Below, piece after piece: positions 56,077 through 64,000 of a DNA stretch of 64,000 nucleotides. Position numbers and translations under genes: made by a program. The stretch covers positions 43,363 to 107,362 of the forward strand of contig JOAZ01000031.1 of the NCBI GenBank assembly GCA_000720535.1, given 5' to 3'. Source of the DNA: Streptomyces halstedii. GTDB lineage: Bacteria > Actinomycetota > Actinomycetes > Streptomycetales > Streptomycetaceae. Position 1 is the stretch's first letter; the number at the start of each line of letters is the position of its first letter. Under the pieces are notes generated by a model. It had not been told where the DNA came from. It did no database searches and worked only from the letters and a program-made list of their open reading frames with translations.

Positions 56077-57462
56077 GTGGCCCTCTCGGTCTTCGACCTC
56101 TTCTCGGTCGGCATCGGCCCGTCCAGCTCCCACACCGTCGGCCCGATGCGCGCGGCGCGTATGTTCGCCCGCCGCCTCAAGAACGAGGGCCTGCTCGCCC
56201 ACACCGCGTCGATACGCGCGGAGCTGTACGGCTCACTCGGGGCCACCGGCCACGGCCACGGCACCCCCAAGGCGGTCCTGCTCGGCCTGGAGGGCGAGTC
56301 GCCCCGCACCGTCGACGTCGAGGGCGCCGACGCACGCGTCGAGGAGATCCGCTCCTCGGGCCGTATCAATCTGCTCGGCGTGCACGAGATCCCCTTCGAC
56401 GCCGACGAGCAGCTGGTCCTGCACCGCCGCAAGGCGCTGCCGTACCACGCCAACGGGATGACCATCCTCGCCCACGACCGCGAGGGCGCCCCGCTCATGG
56501 AGAAGACGTACTACTCGGTCGGCGGCGGGTTCGTCGTCGACGAGGACGCGGTGGCGGGCGAGGACCCGATCGTCCCGGACGACACGGTGCTGCGGCACCC
56601 GTTCCGTACCGGCGACGAGCTGCTGCGGCTCACCGGCGAGACCGGGCTGTCCATCTCCTCCCTCATGCTGGAGAACGAGAAGGCCTGGCGCACCGAGGAG
56701 GAGATCCGCACGGGCCTCCTGGAGATCTGGCGGGTCATGCAGGCCTGCGTGGCCCGCGGTATGTCCCGCGAGGGCATCCTGCCGGGCGGCCTGAAGGTCC
56801 GCCGCCGCGCCGCGAACTCGGCCCGCCAGCTCCGCGCCGAGGGCGACCCCCAGACGCACGCCATGGAGTGGATCACCCTCTACGCGATGGCGGTCAACGA
56901 GGAGAACGCGGCGGGCGGCCGCGTGGTGACCGCCCCGACCAACGGCGCGGCCGGCATCATCCCCGCCGTCCTGCACTACTACATGAACTTCGCGGCGGGC
57001 GGCGCGACGGACACCGAGAAGGACGACAGCGTCGTCCGCTTCCTGCTGGCCGCCGGCGCCATCGGCATGCTCTTCAAGGAGAACGCCTCCATCTCGGGCG
57101 CCGAGGTCGGCTGCCAGGGCGAGGTCGGCTCGGCCTGCTCGATGGCGGCGGGCGCTTTGGCGGAGGTCCTGGGCGGCTCCCCCGAGCAGGTGGAGAACGC
57201 CGCCGAGATCGGCATGGAACACAACCTGGGCCTGACCTGCGACCCGGTCGGCGGCCTGGTCCAGATCCCGTGCATCGAGCGCAACGGCATGGCGGCGGTG
57301 AAGGCGGTCACGGCGGCCAAGATGGCCCTGCGGGGCGACGGCAGCCACAAGGTCTCGCTGGACAAGGTCATCAAGACCATGAAGGAGACCGGCGCGGACA
57401 TGAGCGTGAAGTACAAGGAGACGGCGCGGGGCGGGCTCGCGGTGAACATCATCGAGTGCTAG
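56077..57462 (+). CDS. sdaA: L-serine ammonia-lyase (dehydratase), single-chain iron-sulfur type
   Basis: Deaminates serine to pyruvate with a 4Fe-4S cluster. The 461 residues carry the N-terminal substrate motif [20 protein letters not shown] and the C-terminal catalytic part with cysteines in [17 protein letters not shown] and [20 protein letters not shown]. The start is GTG 56077, with AGGAG 7-8 nt upstream. It completes the district: glycine is cleaved or turned into serine, and serine is then drained to pyruvate. Confidence 0.97.
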   Translation: MALSVFDLFSVGIGPSSSHTVGPMRAARMFARRLKNEGLLAHTASIRAELYGSLGATGHGHGTPKAVLLGLEGESPRTVDVEGADARVEEIRSSGRINLLGVHEIPFDADEQLVLHRRKALPYHANGMTILAHDREGAPLMEKTYYSVGGGFVVDEDAVAGEDPIVPDDTVLRHPFRTGDELLRLTGETGLSISSLMLENEKAWRTEEEIRTGLLEIWRVMQACVARGMSREGILPGGLKVRRRAANSARQLRAEGDPQTHAMEWITLYAMAVNEENAAGGRVVTAPTNGAAGIIPAVLHYYMNFAAGGATDTEKDDSVVRFLLAAGAIGMLFKENASISGAEVGCQGEVGSACSMAAGALAEVLGGSPEQVENAAEIGMEHNLGLTCDPVGGLVQIPCIERNGMAAVKAVTAAKMALRGDGSHKVSLDKVIKTMKETGADMSVKYKETARGGLAVNIIEC

Positions 57463-57469
57463 CCGGATA

Positions 57470-57512
57470 GGCCCTGACCAGCACGTTCGTATCTTTCAGT
57501 GCCGTCAGGGCC
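57470..57512 (+). terminator. Inverted repeat after sdaA
   Basis: GGCCCTGAC (57470-57478) and GTCAGGGCC (57504-57512) form a 9-bp stem with a 25-nt loop, just past the sdaA stop. It is a plausible terminator and marks the last feature of the core region before the island. Confidence 0.55.
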
Positions 57513-57654
57513 TTCCCTGTTCACGCCACGGGCGGTCCCTGGAATCTCCCTGGGACAGACGTGCGGGTCCCGGGGAAATCCCACAGGCCGGGCGCCCGAC
57601 CCGCAGGTCCGTGGCGCATAGACGTCGACGGGAACTCCACCCTCACCACCTGGA

Positions 57655-57703
57655 TGTATCAAATCGATCCCCTACCCTCACCAGAGGGGTATCATTCGAT
57701 ACA
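57655..57703. promoter_or_regulatory. Inverted-repeat operator of the AbiE pair
   Basis: Two 19-nt arms (57655-57673 and the complement of 57685-57703) agree at 14 positions, with identical outer TGTATC and inner CCCCT blocks. The right arm runs into the antitoxin ATG. AbiEi antitoxins are known to repress their own promoter by binding such repeats. Confidence 0.7.
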
Positions 57704-58317
57704 TGAGTGCTGCGGAAATCTCACGCCTGGAGCACCGGCTGTCCGGCCTCTCTCCGACGTTCACAACCGCGCAGGCGCGTCAGGCCCTGCTGTCCGCTCG
57801 CGATCTGGCGTACCTGATCACCGAAGGGGAGATAGACGAACTGTCCCGTGGCGTGTACCGGCAGGCAGACGCACCGGAGACCGCGCACGCAGATCTACTG
57901 GCCGTGTGCACGCGGGCGCCTCGCGCTGTCCTGTGCGGAGAGTCCGCGCTGGCTCTGCACGAGCTGATCGATGACATTCCCAGCGCCGTGCACATCGCCG
58001 TACCACGCGGATCACGCCGTCCTACGATCTCTTATCCCCCGACCCTGGTGGCCCAGTACGCGGCCAAGACCTTCGATCTCGGCGTCGAACGGTTCGAGGC
58101 CGCACCAGGAGAGACCATTCCCGTATACAACGCCGCCCGCAGCGTTGTCGACGCGATGCGCCACCGCGGCAGAATCGGCGAGACCATGGCCCTGTCCGCG
58201 CTCGGCCGCTACCTGCGACGCAGCGGACGAGGCGGGGTCGGCGAGCTTCAATTCATCGCGCGCGAGCTGAACGCGCTCTCCGTCATCCGCCCCGCCGTAG
58301 AGGCGGTGCTCGCCTGA
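57703..58317 (+). CDS. AbiEi-family antitoxin (type IV toxin-antitoxin)
   Basis: A 204-residue protein with an N-terminal winged-helix (FTTAQARQALLSARDLAYLI, EIDELSRGVYRQ) and the AbiEi C-terminal domain (AVLCGESALALHELIDDIPS, VHIAVPRGSRRPTISYPPT). The antitoxin does not bind the toxin in type IV systems but counters its effect and represses the operon. ATG 57703 abuts the operator repeat, so the message may be nearly leaderless. Its TGA overlaps the toxin ATG (TGATG). Codon use looks less GC rich than in the core genes. Confidence 0.86.
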   Translation: MSAAEISRLEHRLSGLSPTFTTAQARQALLSARDLAYLITEGEIDELSRGVYRQADAPETAHADLLAVCTRAPRAVLCGESALALHELIDDIPSAVHIAVPRGSRRPTISYPPTLVAQYAAKTFDLGVERFEAAPGETIPVYNAARSVVDAMRHRGRIGETMALSALGRYLRRSGRGGVGELQFIARELNALSVIRPAVEAVLA

Positions 58318-59216
58318 TGGTCAATCCAACTCGCGCCACCACCGCGGGCCGCGTCTACAACGATCTACGCAATCTGGCTCGCCGCAACGGCCGTTCAACG
58401 GACGAGGTCATGGTCGAGTACGTACTCGAACGCTTCCTCTACCGCCTTGGATCATCCCCTCTCGGCCGCGAGCACTTCATTCTCAAAGGCGGCCTGCTGC
58501 TCGCCCACTTCGGCGCCCGCCGGATGACCCGTGACATCGACATCCTCGGCCACGCGTTCTCAGGCGAGGAAGCCGAGATCATCCGCAGAATCGCCGCGAT
58601 CGCCACTACTGAAGTCGACGACGGCGTGACATACGATTCCGCCACGCTCAGAACCGTACCTATCCGAGAAGAGGACGAGTATCACGGTCTACGGCTGTCG
58701 ATGGCCGCGTCGATCGCCCGGGCACGTCTCAAGCTCCAACTGGACATCAGCTTTGGCGATCCCGTCACTCCCGGACCTCAGATCATCAACTATCCGCAGC
58801 AGCTCACCCCTGACAGCTTCCAGCTCTTCGGCTACCCGCTCGCCACGGTCATCGCCGAGAAGCTCTCCACGGCCATCTCGCTCGGCGATCTCAACACCCG
58901 CGACCGGGATTACGCGGACCTCTACCGCCTGCTGACGCTCAACCATCTCAACGGCGAAGATCTGGCCGCGGCGCTGACCGCCACCGCCACACACCGCGGT
59001 ATAAAGCTGAAGCCCCTCAGCGCCGCGATCACCGACCTCGCCGAGCGCCGCCAGTCCTCTTACGCCGCCTGGCGCCGCCGACAGGGTCCTTCCTCGGCCG
59101 GCTATCCGCATCTCTTCACCGACGTGGTCGGCCTGGTCATCACATTCGCGGACCCACTGCTCGCAGGCACCGCCGCCACACGTAGGTGGAACAGCTCAGA
59201 CAGTACGTGGACCTGA
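58317..59216 (+). CDS. AbiEii/AbiGii-family nucleotidyltransferase toxin
   Basis: A 299-residue nucleotidyltransferase-fold toxin. The key motif is HFILKGGLLLAHFGARRMTR followed by DIDIL: the GG...RxTxDID arrangement with the catalytic Asp pair. Further on are KLQLDISFGDPVTPG, a third acidic site, and VIAEKLSTAISLGDLNTRDR with DYADLY. Related toxins (AbiEii, MenT) add nucleotides to tRNA or other targets and stop growth, some in response to phage. All expected acidic residues are present, so it should be active. Confidence 0.87.
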   Translation: MVNPTRATTAGRVYNDLRNLARRNGRSTDEVMVEYVLERFLYRLGSSPLGREHFILKGGLLLAHFGARRMTRDIDILGHAFSGEEAEIIRRIAAIATTEVDDGVTYDSATLRTVPIREEDEYHGLRLSMAASIARARLKLQLDISFGDPVTPGPQIINYPQQLTPDSFQLFGYPLATVIAEKLSTAISLGDLNTRDRDYADLYRLLTLNHLNGEDLAAALTATATHRGIKLKPLSAAITDLAERRQSSYAAWRRRQGPSSAGYPHLFTDVVGLVITFADPLLAGTAATRRWNSSDSTWT

Positions 59217-59262
59217 TCTCGCTCCCTCACAGACCGCCGGAGATGACTCGCACCTCGAAGCG

Positions 59263-60156
59263 TCAATGAGCCTCTTTCATCCTGTGCTGGCAGGTGAACG
59301 GACTGGTCAGCAGGTGTGGAAACGAGACAGGGCCTCTCGTCGTTGGCGTGGTGATCTCACTCAACACACCGGCGACCGAAGAGGCCCTGTTGGTTCCGTA
59401 TCCTGCCAAGCTCGACGTCCCTCACGAGCTCGTCAAGCATGTTTCCTGGCTGCTGTACGAGCACCGCCTGGCACTCAGCACCCGCTGGCGCAAGCTCGGT
59501 TACTTCAACTCACACTCGTCCATCTGCGTAAAGACGAGACGTTTTCGCATCTCGGAGCGGATTTCGGGATATCCCAGGCCACCGCCTGGCGGTACGTGGT
59601 CGAGACTCTGGATGTCCTGGCCTCCTGGGCGCCCGGACTCCACGAAGCCCTCACCGCACTCGGCGAGGGCGACCACGCCATCGTCGACGGCGCCCTGATC
59701 CCACCAACCGAATCCGCGCGGACGAACCGTACTACTTGCAAAGGCATCGCAAGCACGGCATGAATGTGCAGGTCATCGCCGCCCCGGACGGCACCTCACT
59801 GTGGTTCTCCCGCGAAACGCCCGGCCGCACCCACGACCTGACCTCCGCCCGCGCCCACGGCATCGTCCAGGCGTGACTCACCCGGCAGATCCTTGTTCTG
59901 GCCGATCGCGCCTACCAGGGCGTCGGCGCCATCTTCCGCATCCCCTACTACCACCACCGCGAACAGCCCGAGCACTACCAGCAGTTTAACCGGGACCACG
60001 CACGGCTGAGAGCTCCGGGCGAACGCGCCTACGCGCAGCTGAAGACCTGGCGACTGCTCCGGCGAGCGCGATGTTCCACCCGCCGTATCGGCACCATCGT
60101 CCAGGCCGTCCATACCCTACTGACCTGCGACTACAGGGATGAAAAAGACTCAATGA
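59263..60156 (+). mobile_element. Decayed IS5-like insertion sequence
   Basis: An element of about 890 bp with imperfect terminal inverted repeats. The left end reads GCCTCTTTCATCCTGTG, and the right end, reversed, reads GTCTTTTTCATCCCTGTAG. Similarity continues for about 30 bp. The 7-bp sequence TCAATGA stands at both outer edges (59263-59269 and 60150-60156) and may be the target duplication. It lies 46 bp after the toxin gene. Between the ends is one broken transposase gene. Confidence 0.78.
59348..60140 (+). pseudogene. IS5-family DDE transposase, broken
   Basis: Pieces of one transposase are spread over all three frames: LVPYPAKLDVPHELVKHVSW at the start, SHLGADFGISQATAWRYVVE (helix-turn-helix) and EGDHAIVDGALIP (first Asp), QRHRKHGMNVQVIAAPDGTS, ILVLADRAYQGVGAIF (second Asp), and GERAYAQLKTWRLL (Glu). 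There is a frame change near 59505, another near 59703, and a TGA at 59875-59877. It cannot make an active protein. Confidence 0.82.
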
Positions 60157-60301
60157 CATCCCGTCACCAACTTTGGGAGGTGTGCCCGACGCACGGAGTG
60201 GTGGGTGCCCGGTCGTTCGTGATGCCAAGCGAGCCCTGCGGCCAAGGCGAGGAGTCTACGGACGCCAGCAGGGAGCAAGAAGCATCCATTCGGCCCGGCG
60301 G

Positions 60302-60946
60302 TCAGGCTGGCCCGCCCACCCACAACTTGTCAATCAGACGCAGCAGGACATCATATGTCTCTCCACGGTGGTATTTGATCACGGGGGAGTCCCTACCATG
60401 CCGGTCTGCCGAGTACGGAGTCAGATAGACGACACGTTCGGTTGCTATGATCCGGCCGATGTGCGGAATGCCGTATCCACGTGTTTCGAGGTGTCCCTCC
60501 ATCGTGATCGGAGCAAGGTAGTCGTAGGTCGCAGCGATCTGGCGGCGCAGCAGACCGGCACCGAAAGCGGAGTCGAAGACTTGGATCTCCTCCTCCCGGT
60601 CGGCGATCCAGTCCGGTTCTCCTGCGGGGACATTAAGTTTCGGCAGCAGTATGCGGCAGCGGGAGCGGCGAGCTCGACAGCGAAGGAATAACTCCTCGAA
60701 CAAGTCGCGCTGTAGTTCATGACCGCGGCCTGTCAGAACGGATACCTCCCTCGCTCGACTCAGTTCCCGCTTGATGTCGTGTGCCGCATCTCGACTGTTG
60801 GCGAACACTTCTTCCACATCTAGGTGCAGTAGATGGGCAGCAAGGCCACGCATAAGGCGACGGGCAGTCTTCGAGAATACCCATACCAGCACCAAGAAAA
60901 GAGCGCTGGCAAGCAGTGACGTGCCGATATCGCGTAGAAGTTCCAT
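60302..60946 (-). CDS. Membrane-anchored protein with possible PLD-like domain, partner of the large protein gene
   Basis: A 214-residue protein. Residues 5-27 form one membrane helix (IGTSLLASALFLVLVWVFSK), followed by a basic juxtamembrane stretch, so the rest is likely cytoplasmic. The soluble part reads REVSVLTGRGHELQRDLFEE and CRILLPKLNVPAG, the alternating pattern seen at the start of phospholipase-D-like folds; a late YHRGETYDV replaces a clear HxK motif. Enzymatic activity is therefore doubtful. ATG 60946 has GGGGA 6 nt upstream. It starts 27 bp after the stop of the very large gene, so the two form an operon. Function unknown; a membrane effector is an inference. Confidence 0.72.
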   Translation of the reverse strand: MELLRDIGTSLLASALFLVLVWVFSKTARRLMRGLAAHLLHLDVEEVFANSRDAAHDIKRELSRAREVSVLTGRGHELQRDLFEELFLRCRARRSRCRILLPKLNVPAGEPDWIADREEEIQVFDSAFGAGLLRRQIAATYDYLAPITMEGHLETRGYGIPHIGRIIATERVVYLTPYSADRHGRDSPVIKYHRGETYDVLLRLIDKLWVGGPA

Positions 60947-60973
60947 TCCTCATCCCCGTTGCCACGACTCGTT

Positions 60974-63900
60974 TCATCCGGTCAGTTCCTCAACCGACCA
61001 GCCCTCACGCACCGCGAGCAGATCCCTGAGGTGTTCCACGGCTTTCTCATCGGGACGGGCTTCTTCCAGTGCCGCGAGCAGGGCGCGACGGGCCTCCGGG
61101 CCGCCCGCGCCGTAGGCATACTCGGCGATCGCCCGCAGATGGTCTCGCGCCATGTTGTGGTCTGCGATGGGCAGGAGTCCGCCCGCACTCATGAGCCGCT
61201 GCATGTCCCGCACGATCCCCCTACGGAAATCATGGCTGTCCATGTCCTGGAAGGCCTCCAACACGTTGACCAGTCGCGCTTCGACGAACGTGGATTCAGA
61301 TGAGGCGAAGACCCCGGCCAGGAGGGCGACGACCTCGTCGAGGTCGGCCGGAGTCCACGTCGCCGCAAGGCAGTTGGCCCGTGCGGACACAAGTGCGGCA
61401 CGCAGGTTCAGGCGCGCGGGGAACTCGGCTGCCAGCACCTTAAGCTGATCGACCGCCTCCGGAGTGCCGCGGCGGCTCAGCGTCCCGGGCAACGCCTCAC
61501 GCCAGTCCAGCGCCTGCATCTCGAGAGTCACGGTATGTACCCCGAGCGGTCGGCTGCTCCAATCCTGCGGGAAGACCGTGTTCAGCCAGCGATAGAGCGC
61601 GCTCAGCCCCTCTTCGTCGGCGTGTACATCGACATGCCCACGCTCGGGGCGCCCTGCGCATTTCAGAGCGAGATCCCGGCTGAAGCGGGCCGATGCGTCA
61701 ATGAGTTCTCCGAGACCGGTCCACGCCTCAAAGCCGTCGACCTCCACCAGAACGCAGGCGGCGAGCACCGGGAGCTCGAGATCCCCGGCTTCGCCGTCCC
61801 CCTCCACTGCCATGAGTACGGACTCGGCGACAGACCGTGCAAGGGTGTTCTCCACGGCAAGAAGGGCGGCGAGGAGACCGGACCACGTGCGAACCAGCGC
61901 TGACCGACCCTCCTCTCCCTTCTCGAATACCTCCGCGGCCACCGACCACGTACCCGCCGGGCGCGCCGAGCGGAAGTCGGGCAGGAGGGCAGCGGACAGC
62001 GCCGCCAGGAACTCTTCCTCTATCTCGGTGACGACCGAGGACCAAGTCGCCTTGATGCGTTCCAGAACCAACGCTTGTACGCCACGGTCTAGTTGCGCCC
62101 TGGCAGCTGTCCCGATCGCACGAGCAAGGCCCTGGGGGGCATTGATGGCCGCCCTCTGGAGCAGCAGCGCCCATGTCGTGGACGAGAGGACGTACCACGG
62201 GTCAGCAATTGCGCCCACCCAGGCACTCCACCGGTCTGGTTCGAGTTCGTCCAGCCGACCTACTTCGTCGAGCAGCGACAACGACAGGACGCCGGCCCAG
62301 GCGCGCTTGTCCTGTTTTTGCAGTCCGAGCCACTCATCGGCGTGGTCATTCTCGAGCCGTAGGAATTGCAGTGCGCAGCAGGACAGATCAGCGAGTTCTT
62401 CGACGGTGAATACGGAGCATCCCGGCCAATCGCTGACCTTGTCGTCGAAGCGGAGCTGTCCTGTTCCGGTAGTCGGATCGACTTGCAAATCCCAGAGCAG
62501 AGCCCAGAAGCTGTCCGTGTCGTGCTGACGTGCCCGCTGGAGGCGCTCTCGCTGCCGTGCGATGAACTTCACGCTCTCAGGCCAGGGCCGCGGGGATGAG
62601 GCACGGTGGTTACTGCGCCAGTTGTCAGCGAAGTCGCCATGGATGTCGATCGGTTCGTAGAACCATCGGAGATACGGCCAGGCAGGATTATCCTGGCTCT
62701 CGTAGGCCAGTTCGAAGTGTTCTTGGCTCCCCTGATCGAAAAGTATCTCTGCGAGCTGCGCATACGCGTCGGCCTGCTCGGCTTGCTCGGCGCAGTCTGC
62801 GGCCGTCTGCAGCGCCCAGGCGAAGTCACCCGAGTCGAGCAGCTTGTGCCGGTTGCCGTGCGATCCTTCGGGCTCACCGAACCACACGCGGGGGGACTGC
62901 CATTCGCGCACGACGAGCCACCCGAAATACCTCATGGTCTCCCCTGCAGCGATTCCCTGGGAGAGCAGGGCGGCGGCAAGCTTGCGCCGCAGATCGCGTA
63001 CCGGGACCGGCTCGAGCCCATCGGGCGTGAGCGGGTTCAGTACGTGAGGGAACTGCGCCCTCTCATGACGCAGTATGCGTGCCGTCAGAATCCGGGCGAT
63101 GTCGGGCAACAGTGACTCCGCGTCTGGAAGACCCAACGCTCTGTCGACCGTGCCGGAAACAAGCCTGTCTTCCGCGAACGGCTTCCTGCGACCGCCGGGG
63201 CTCGCTGTCCGGCCTTCTACGTCCTGTGCCAGCCATGCCACAACGCGGTGCACCTCCCCCGCAGGGCACTTGCCAGGCATCTCTGCGAGAAAGTGCTCGT
63301 ACGCCCCGTAGCGGTCAACGCTTGGTGCCTCGCTCAGCGCGTCAAGCACCGTCTTCGTGTCGAGGAAGCGTGGCCAGAGCAGAGTGAGCAGAGCACCCCG
63401 GAGTCTCATACCCTCATCGGTCTCACTCCCCTGCCCGAGCGTGGCCAACACTTGCTTGAGGACAGGTGCGGCTACGGACTCGTCGCAGGCGAAGGCGGCT
63501 CTGGCAGCGTTCGCACGATTGTCGGTCGGCCACCGAGGATCTGCCGCCACCTTCAGAAGCAGCGGTGCGAGACCGGGCGAAGGACACTGCTTCGCCAATT
63601 GAATGGCCACTTGGGCCCGAGCCCGAGTCTCCCAGTCACCTAAATCCGCAGGGTCCAAGGCGAGAGCCGGGGCAAGTTGACCGGCCAGAGCGGGATGACC
63701 CAGCGCCCAACGGGTCTCATGCCATCTGGCTTCACCGAGTTCCACATCAGCAGCACGCTCCAGCAAGCGTCTGACTATCAATTTTTTTACGTTGTCGGAG
63801 TGCACGAGTCCGCTGTGCATGGTCAAGCTCTCCGGGTCGGCCGAAGCGAGCCATAGTGTGCGGTCGGGATCCAAAGCCACCAGCCAGGCAGCGGATTCCC

Positions 63901-64000
63901 GTAGAGCTCGTAACACGATCTTGGTGACGTTGGCTGGTGGGGCGTAACCGGTGTGACGATTCGACTGTTCGTGAGGGTGTGGGTACTCGACCGTGGATTG
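60974..64000 (-). CDS. Very large helical protein, N-terminus beyond window; possible STAND/NACHT-type sensor
   Basis: The frame is open to position 64000, giving at least 1008 residues; GTG 63916 is a possible internal start but has no ribosome site and the frame shows no stop upstream. The visible part is almost entirely amphipathic helices (LVRRLLERAADVEL, PVLKQVLATLGQG, LLPDIARILTARILRHERAQ), as in HEAT or TPR-like arrays, with many conserved-looking Trp residues. No Walker motif lies in the part seen. Such C-terminal arrays are typical of large STAND ATPases in bacterial defence, whose ATPase would lie upstream. Composition is less GC rich than in the core genes. Confidence 0.7.
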   Translation of the reverse strand, partial: QSTVEYPHPHEQSNRHTGYAPPANVTKIVLRALRESAAWLVALDPDRTLWLASADPESLTMHSGLVHSDNVKKLIVRRLLERAADVELGEARWHETRWALGHPALAGQLAPALALDPADLGDWETRARAQVAIQLAKQCPSPGLAPLLLKVAADPRWPTDNRANAARAAFACDESVAAPVLKQVLATLGQGSETDEGMRLRGALLTLLWPRFLDTKTVLDALSEAPSVDRYGAYEHFLAEMPGKCPAGEVHRVVAWLAQDVEGRTASPGGRRKPFAEDRLVSGTVDRALGLPDAESLLPDIARILTARILRHERAQFPHVLNPLTPDGLEPVPVRDLRRKLAAALLSQGIAAGETMRYFGWLVVREWQSPRVWFGEPEGSHGNRHKLLDSGDFAWALQTAADCAEQAEQADAYAQLAEILFDQGSQEHFELAYESQDNPAWPYLRWFYEPIDIHGDFADNWRSNHRASSPRPWPESVKFIARQRERLQRARQHDTDSFWALLWDLQVDPTTGTGQLRFDDKVSDWPGCSVFTVEELADLSCCALQFLRLENDHADEWLGLQKQDKRAWAGVLSLSLLDEVGRLDELEPDRWSAWVGAIADPWYVLSSTTWALLLQRAAINAPQGLARAIGTAARAQLDRGVQALVLERIKATWSSVVTEIEEEFLAALSAALLPDFRSARPAGTWSVAAEVFEKGEEGRSALVRTWSGLLAALLAVENTLARSVAESVLMAVEGDGEAGDLELPVLAACVLVEVDGFEAWTGLGELIDASARFSRDLALKCAGRPERGHVDVHADEEGLSALYRWLNTVFPQDWSSRPLGVHTVTLEMQALDWREALPGTLSRRGTPEAVDQLKVLAAEFPARLNLRAALVSARANCLAATWTPADLDEVVALLAGVFASSESTFVEARLVNVLEAFQDMDSHDFRRGIVRDMQRLMSAGGLLPIADHNMARDHLRAIAEYAYGAGGPEARRALLAALEEARPDEKAVEHLRDLLAVREGWSVEELTG

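Noticed and set aside
60158-60301. Continuation of the transposase frame past the right IS end
   Set aside because: The open frame simply runs out of the element because its stop is lost; the sequence there has no transposase similarity.
61535-61903. Plus-strand frames inside the giant minus-strand gene
   Set aside because: They are short, overlap a continuous 1008-codon frame, and have no recognisable domain.

Overview
The window is chromosomal DNA from a Streptomyces-type actinobacterium. It is very GC rich, many genes use GTG starts, long antisense reading frames lie opposite most genes, and the gene order is the one I recall from the core arm of Streptomyces chromosomes (ilvBNC-serA, gatCAB, ligA, mnmA, an oligopeptide ABC operon, gcvT-gcvH-glyA-sdaA). 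Up to about 57.5 kb it reads as ordinary core genome. From 57.5 kb to the end the base composition looks less GC rich and the content becomes accessory.

Layout. 1-3.5 kb: proline catabolism (PruA, cut by the window edge, and proline dehydrogenase) with a divergent PucR-type regulator and a 16-bp perfect palindrome between them. 3.4-9.3 kb: serine and branched-chain amino acid synthesis (serA, ilvC, ilvN, ilvB), with an ilvB leader peptide and attenuator. 9.3-12.3 kb: a membrane PAS-GGDEF-EAL protein (CdgC-like) with a BldD-box-like sequence upstream. 12.4-23.4 kb: oxidoreductases, a lipoprotein sugar dehydrogenase, a large LuxR-type ATPase regulator with a small partner gene, a GNAT acetyltransferase and an MMPL exporter. 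23.6-27.2 kb: gatB, a small membrane protein gene, gatA, gatC. 27.3-33.1 kb: an RmdB-like c-di-GMP enzyme, ligA and a MetE-C-like protein. 33.2-42.9 kb: SDR, LOG-like protein, DUF427 protein, hydrolases, mnmA, Tat-exported amidase, cysteine desulfurase, a FabR-like TetR regulator, a thioesterase and a TRIC-like channel, with two genes broken by small lesions. 43-49.3 kb: a five-gene oligopeptide ABC transporter. 49.7-57.5 kb: two SseB-like genes, a small ATPase, then a tandem glycine riboswitch driving gcvT, gcvH and glyA, a very strong terminator, and sdaA; together these form a glycine/serine handling district.

57.5-64 kb is an accessory island: an AbiEi/AbiEii type IV toxin-antitoxin pair with its own inverted-repeat operator, a decayed IS5-like insertion sequence with recognisable ends, and a two-gene unit made of a very large helical protein (open at the window edge) followed 27 bp later by a membrane-anchored small protein with a possible phospholipase-D-like fold. 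That last pair is the best candidate here for an undescribed conflict or defence system.

The most unusual core-genome observation is serA. A 17-bp tandem repeat has replaced its normal last codons and stop, so SerA reads on for about 80 codons and overlaps the 3' end of the convergent regulator gene.
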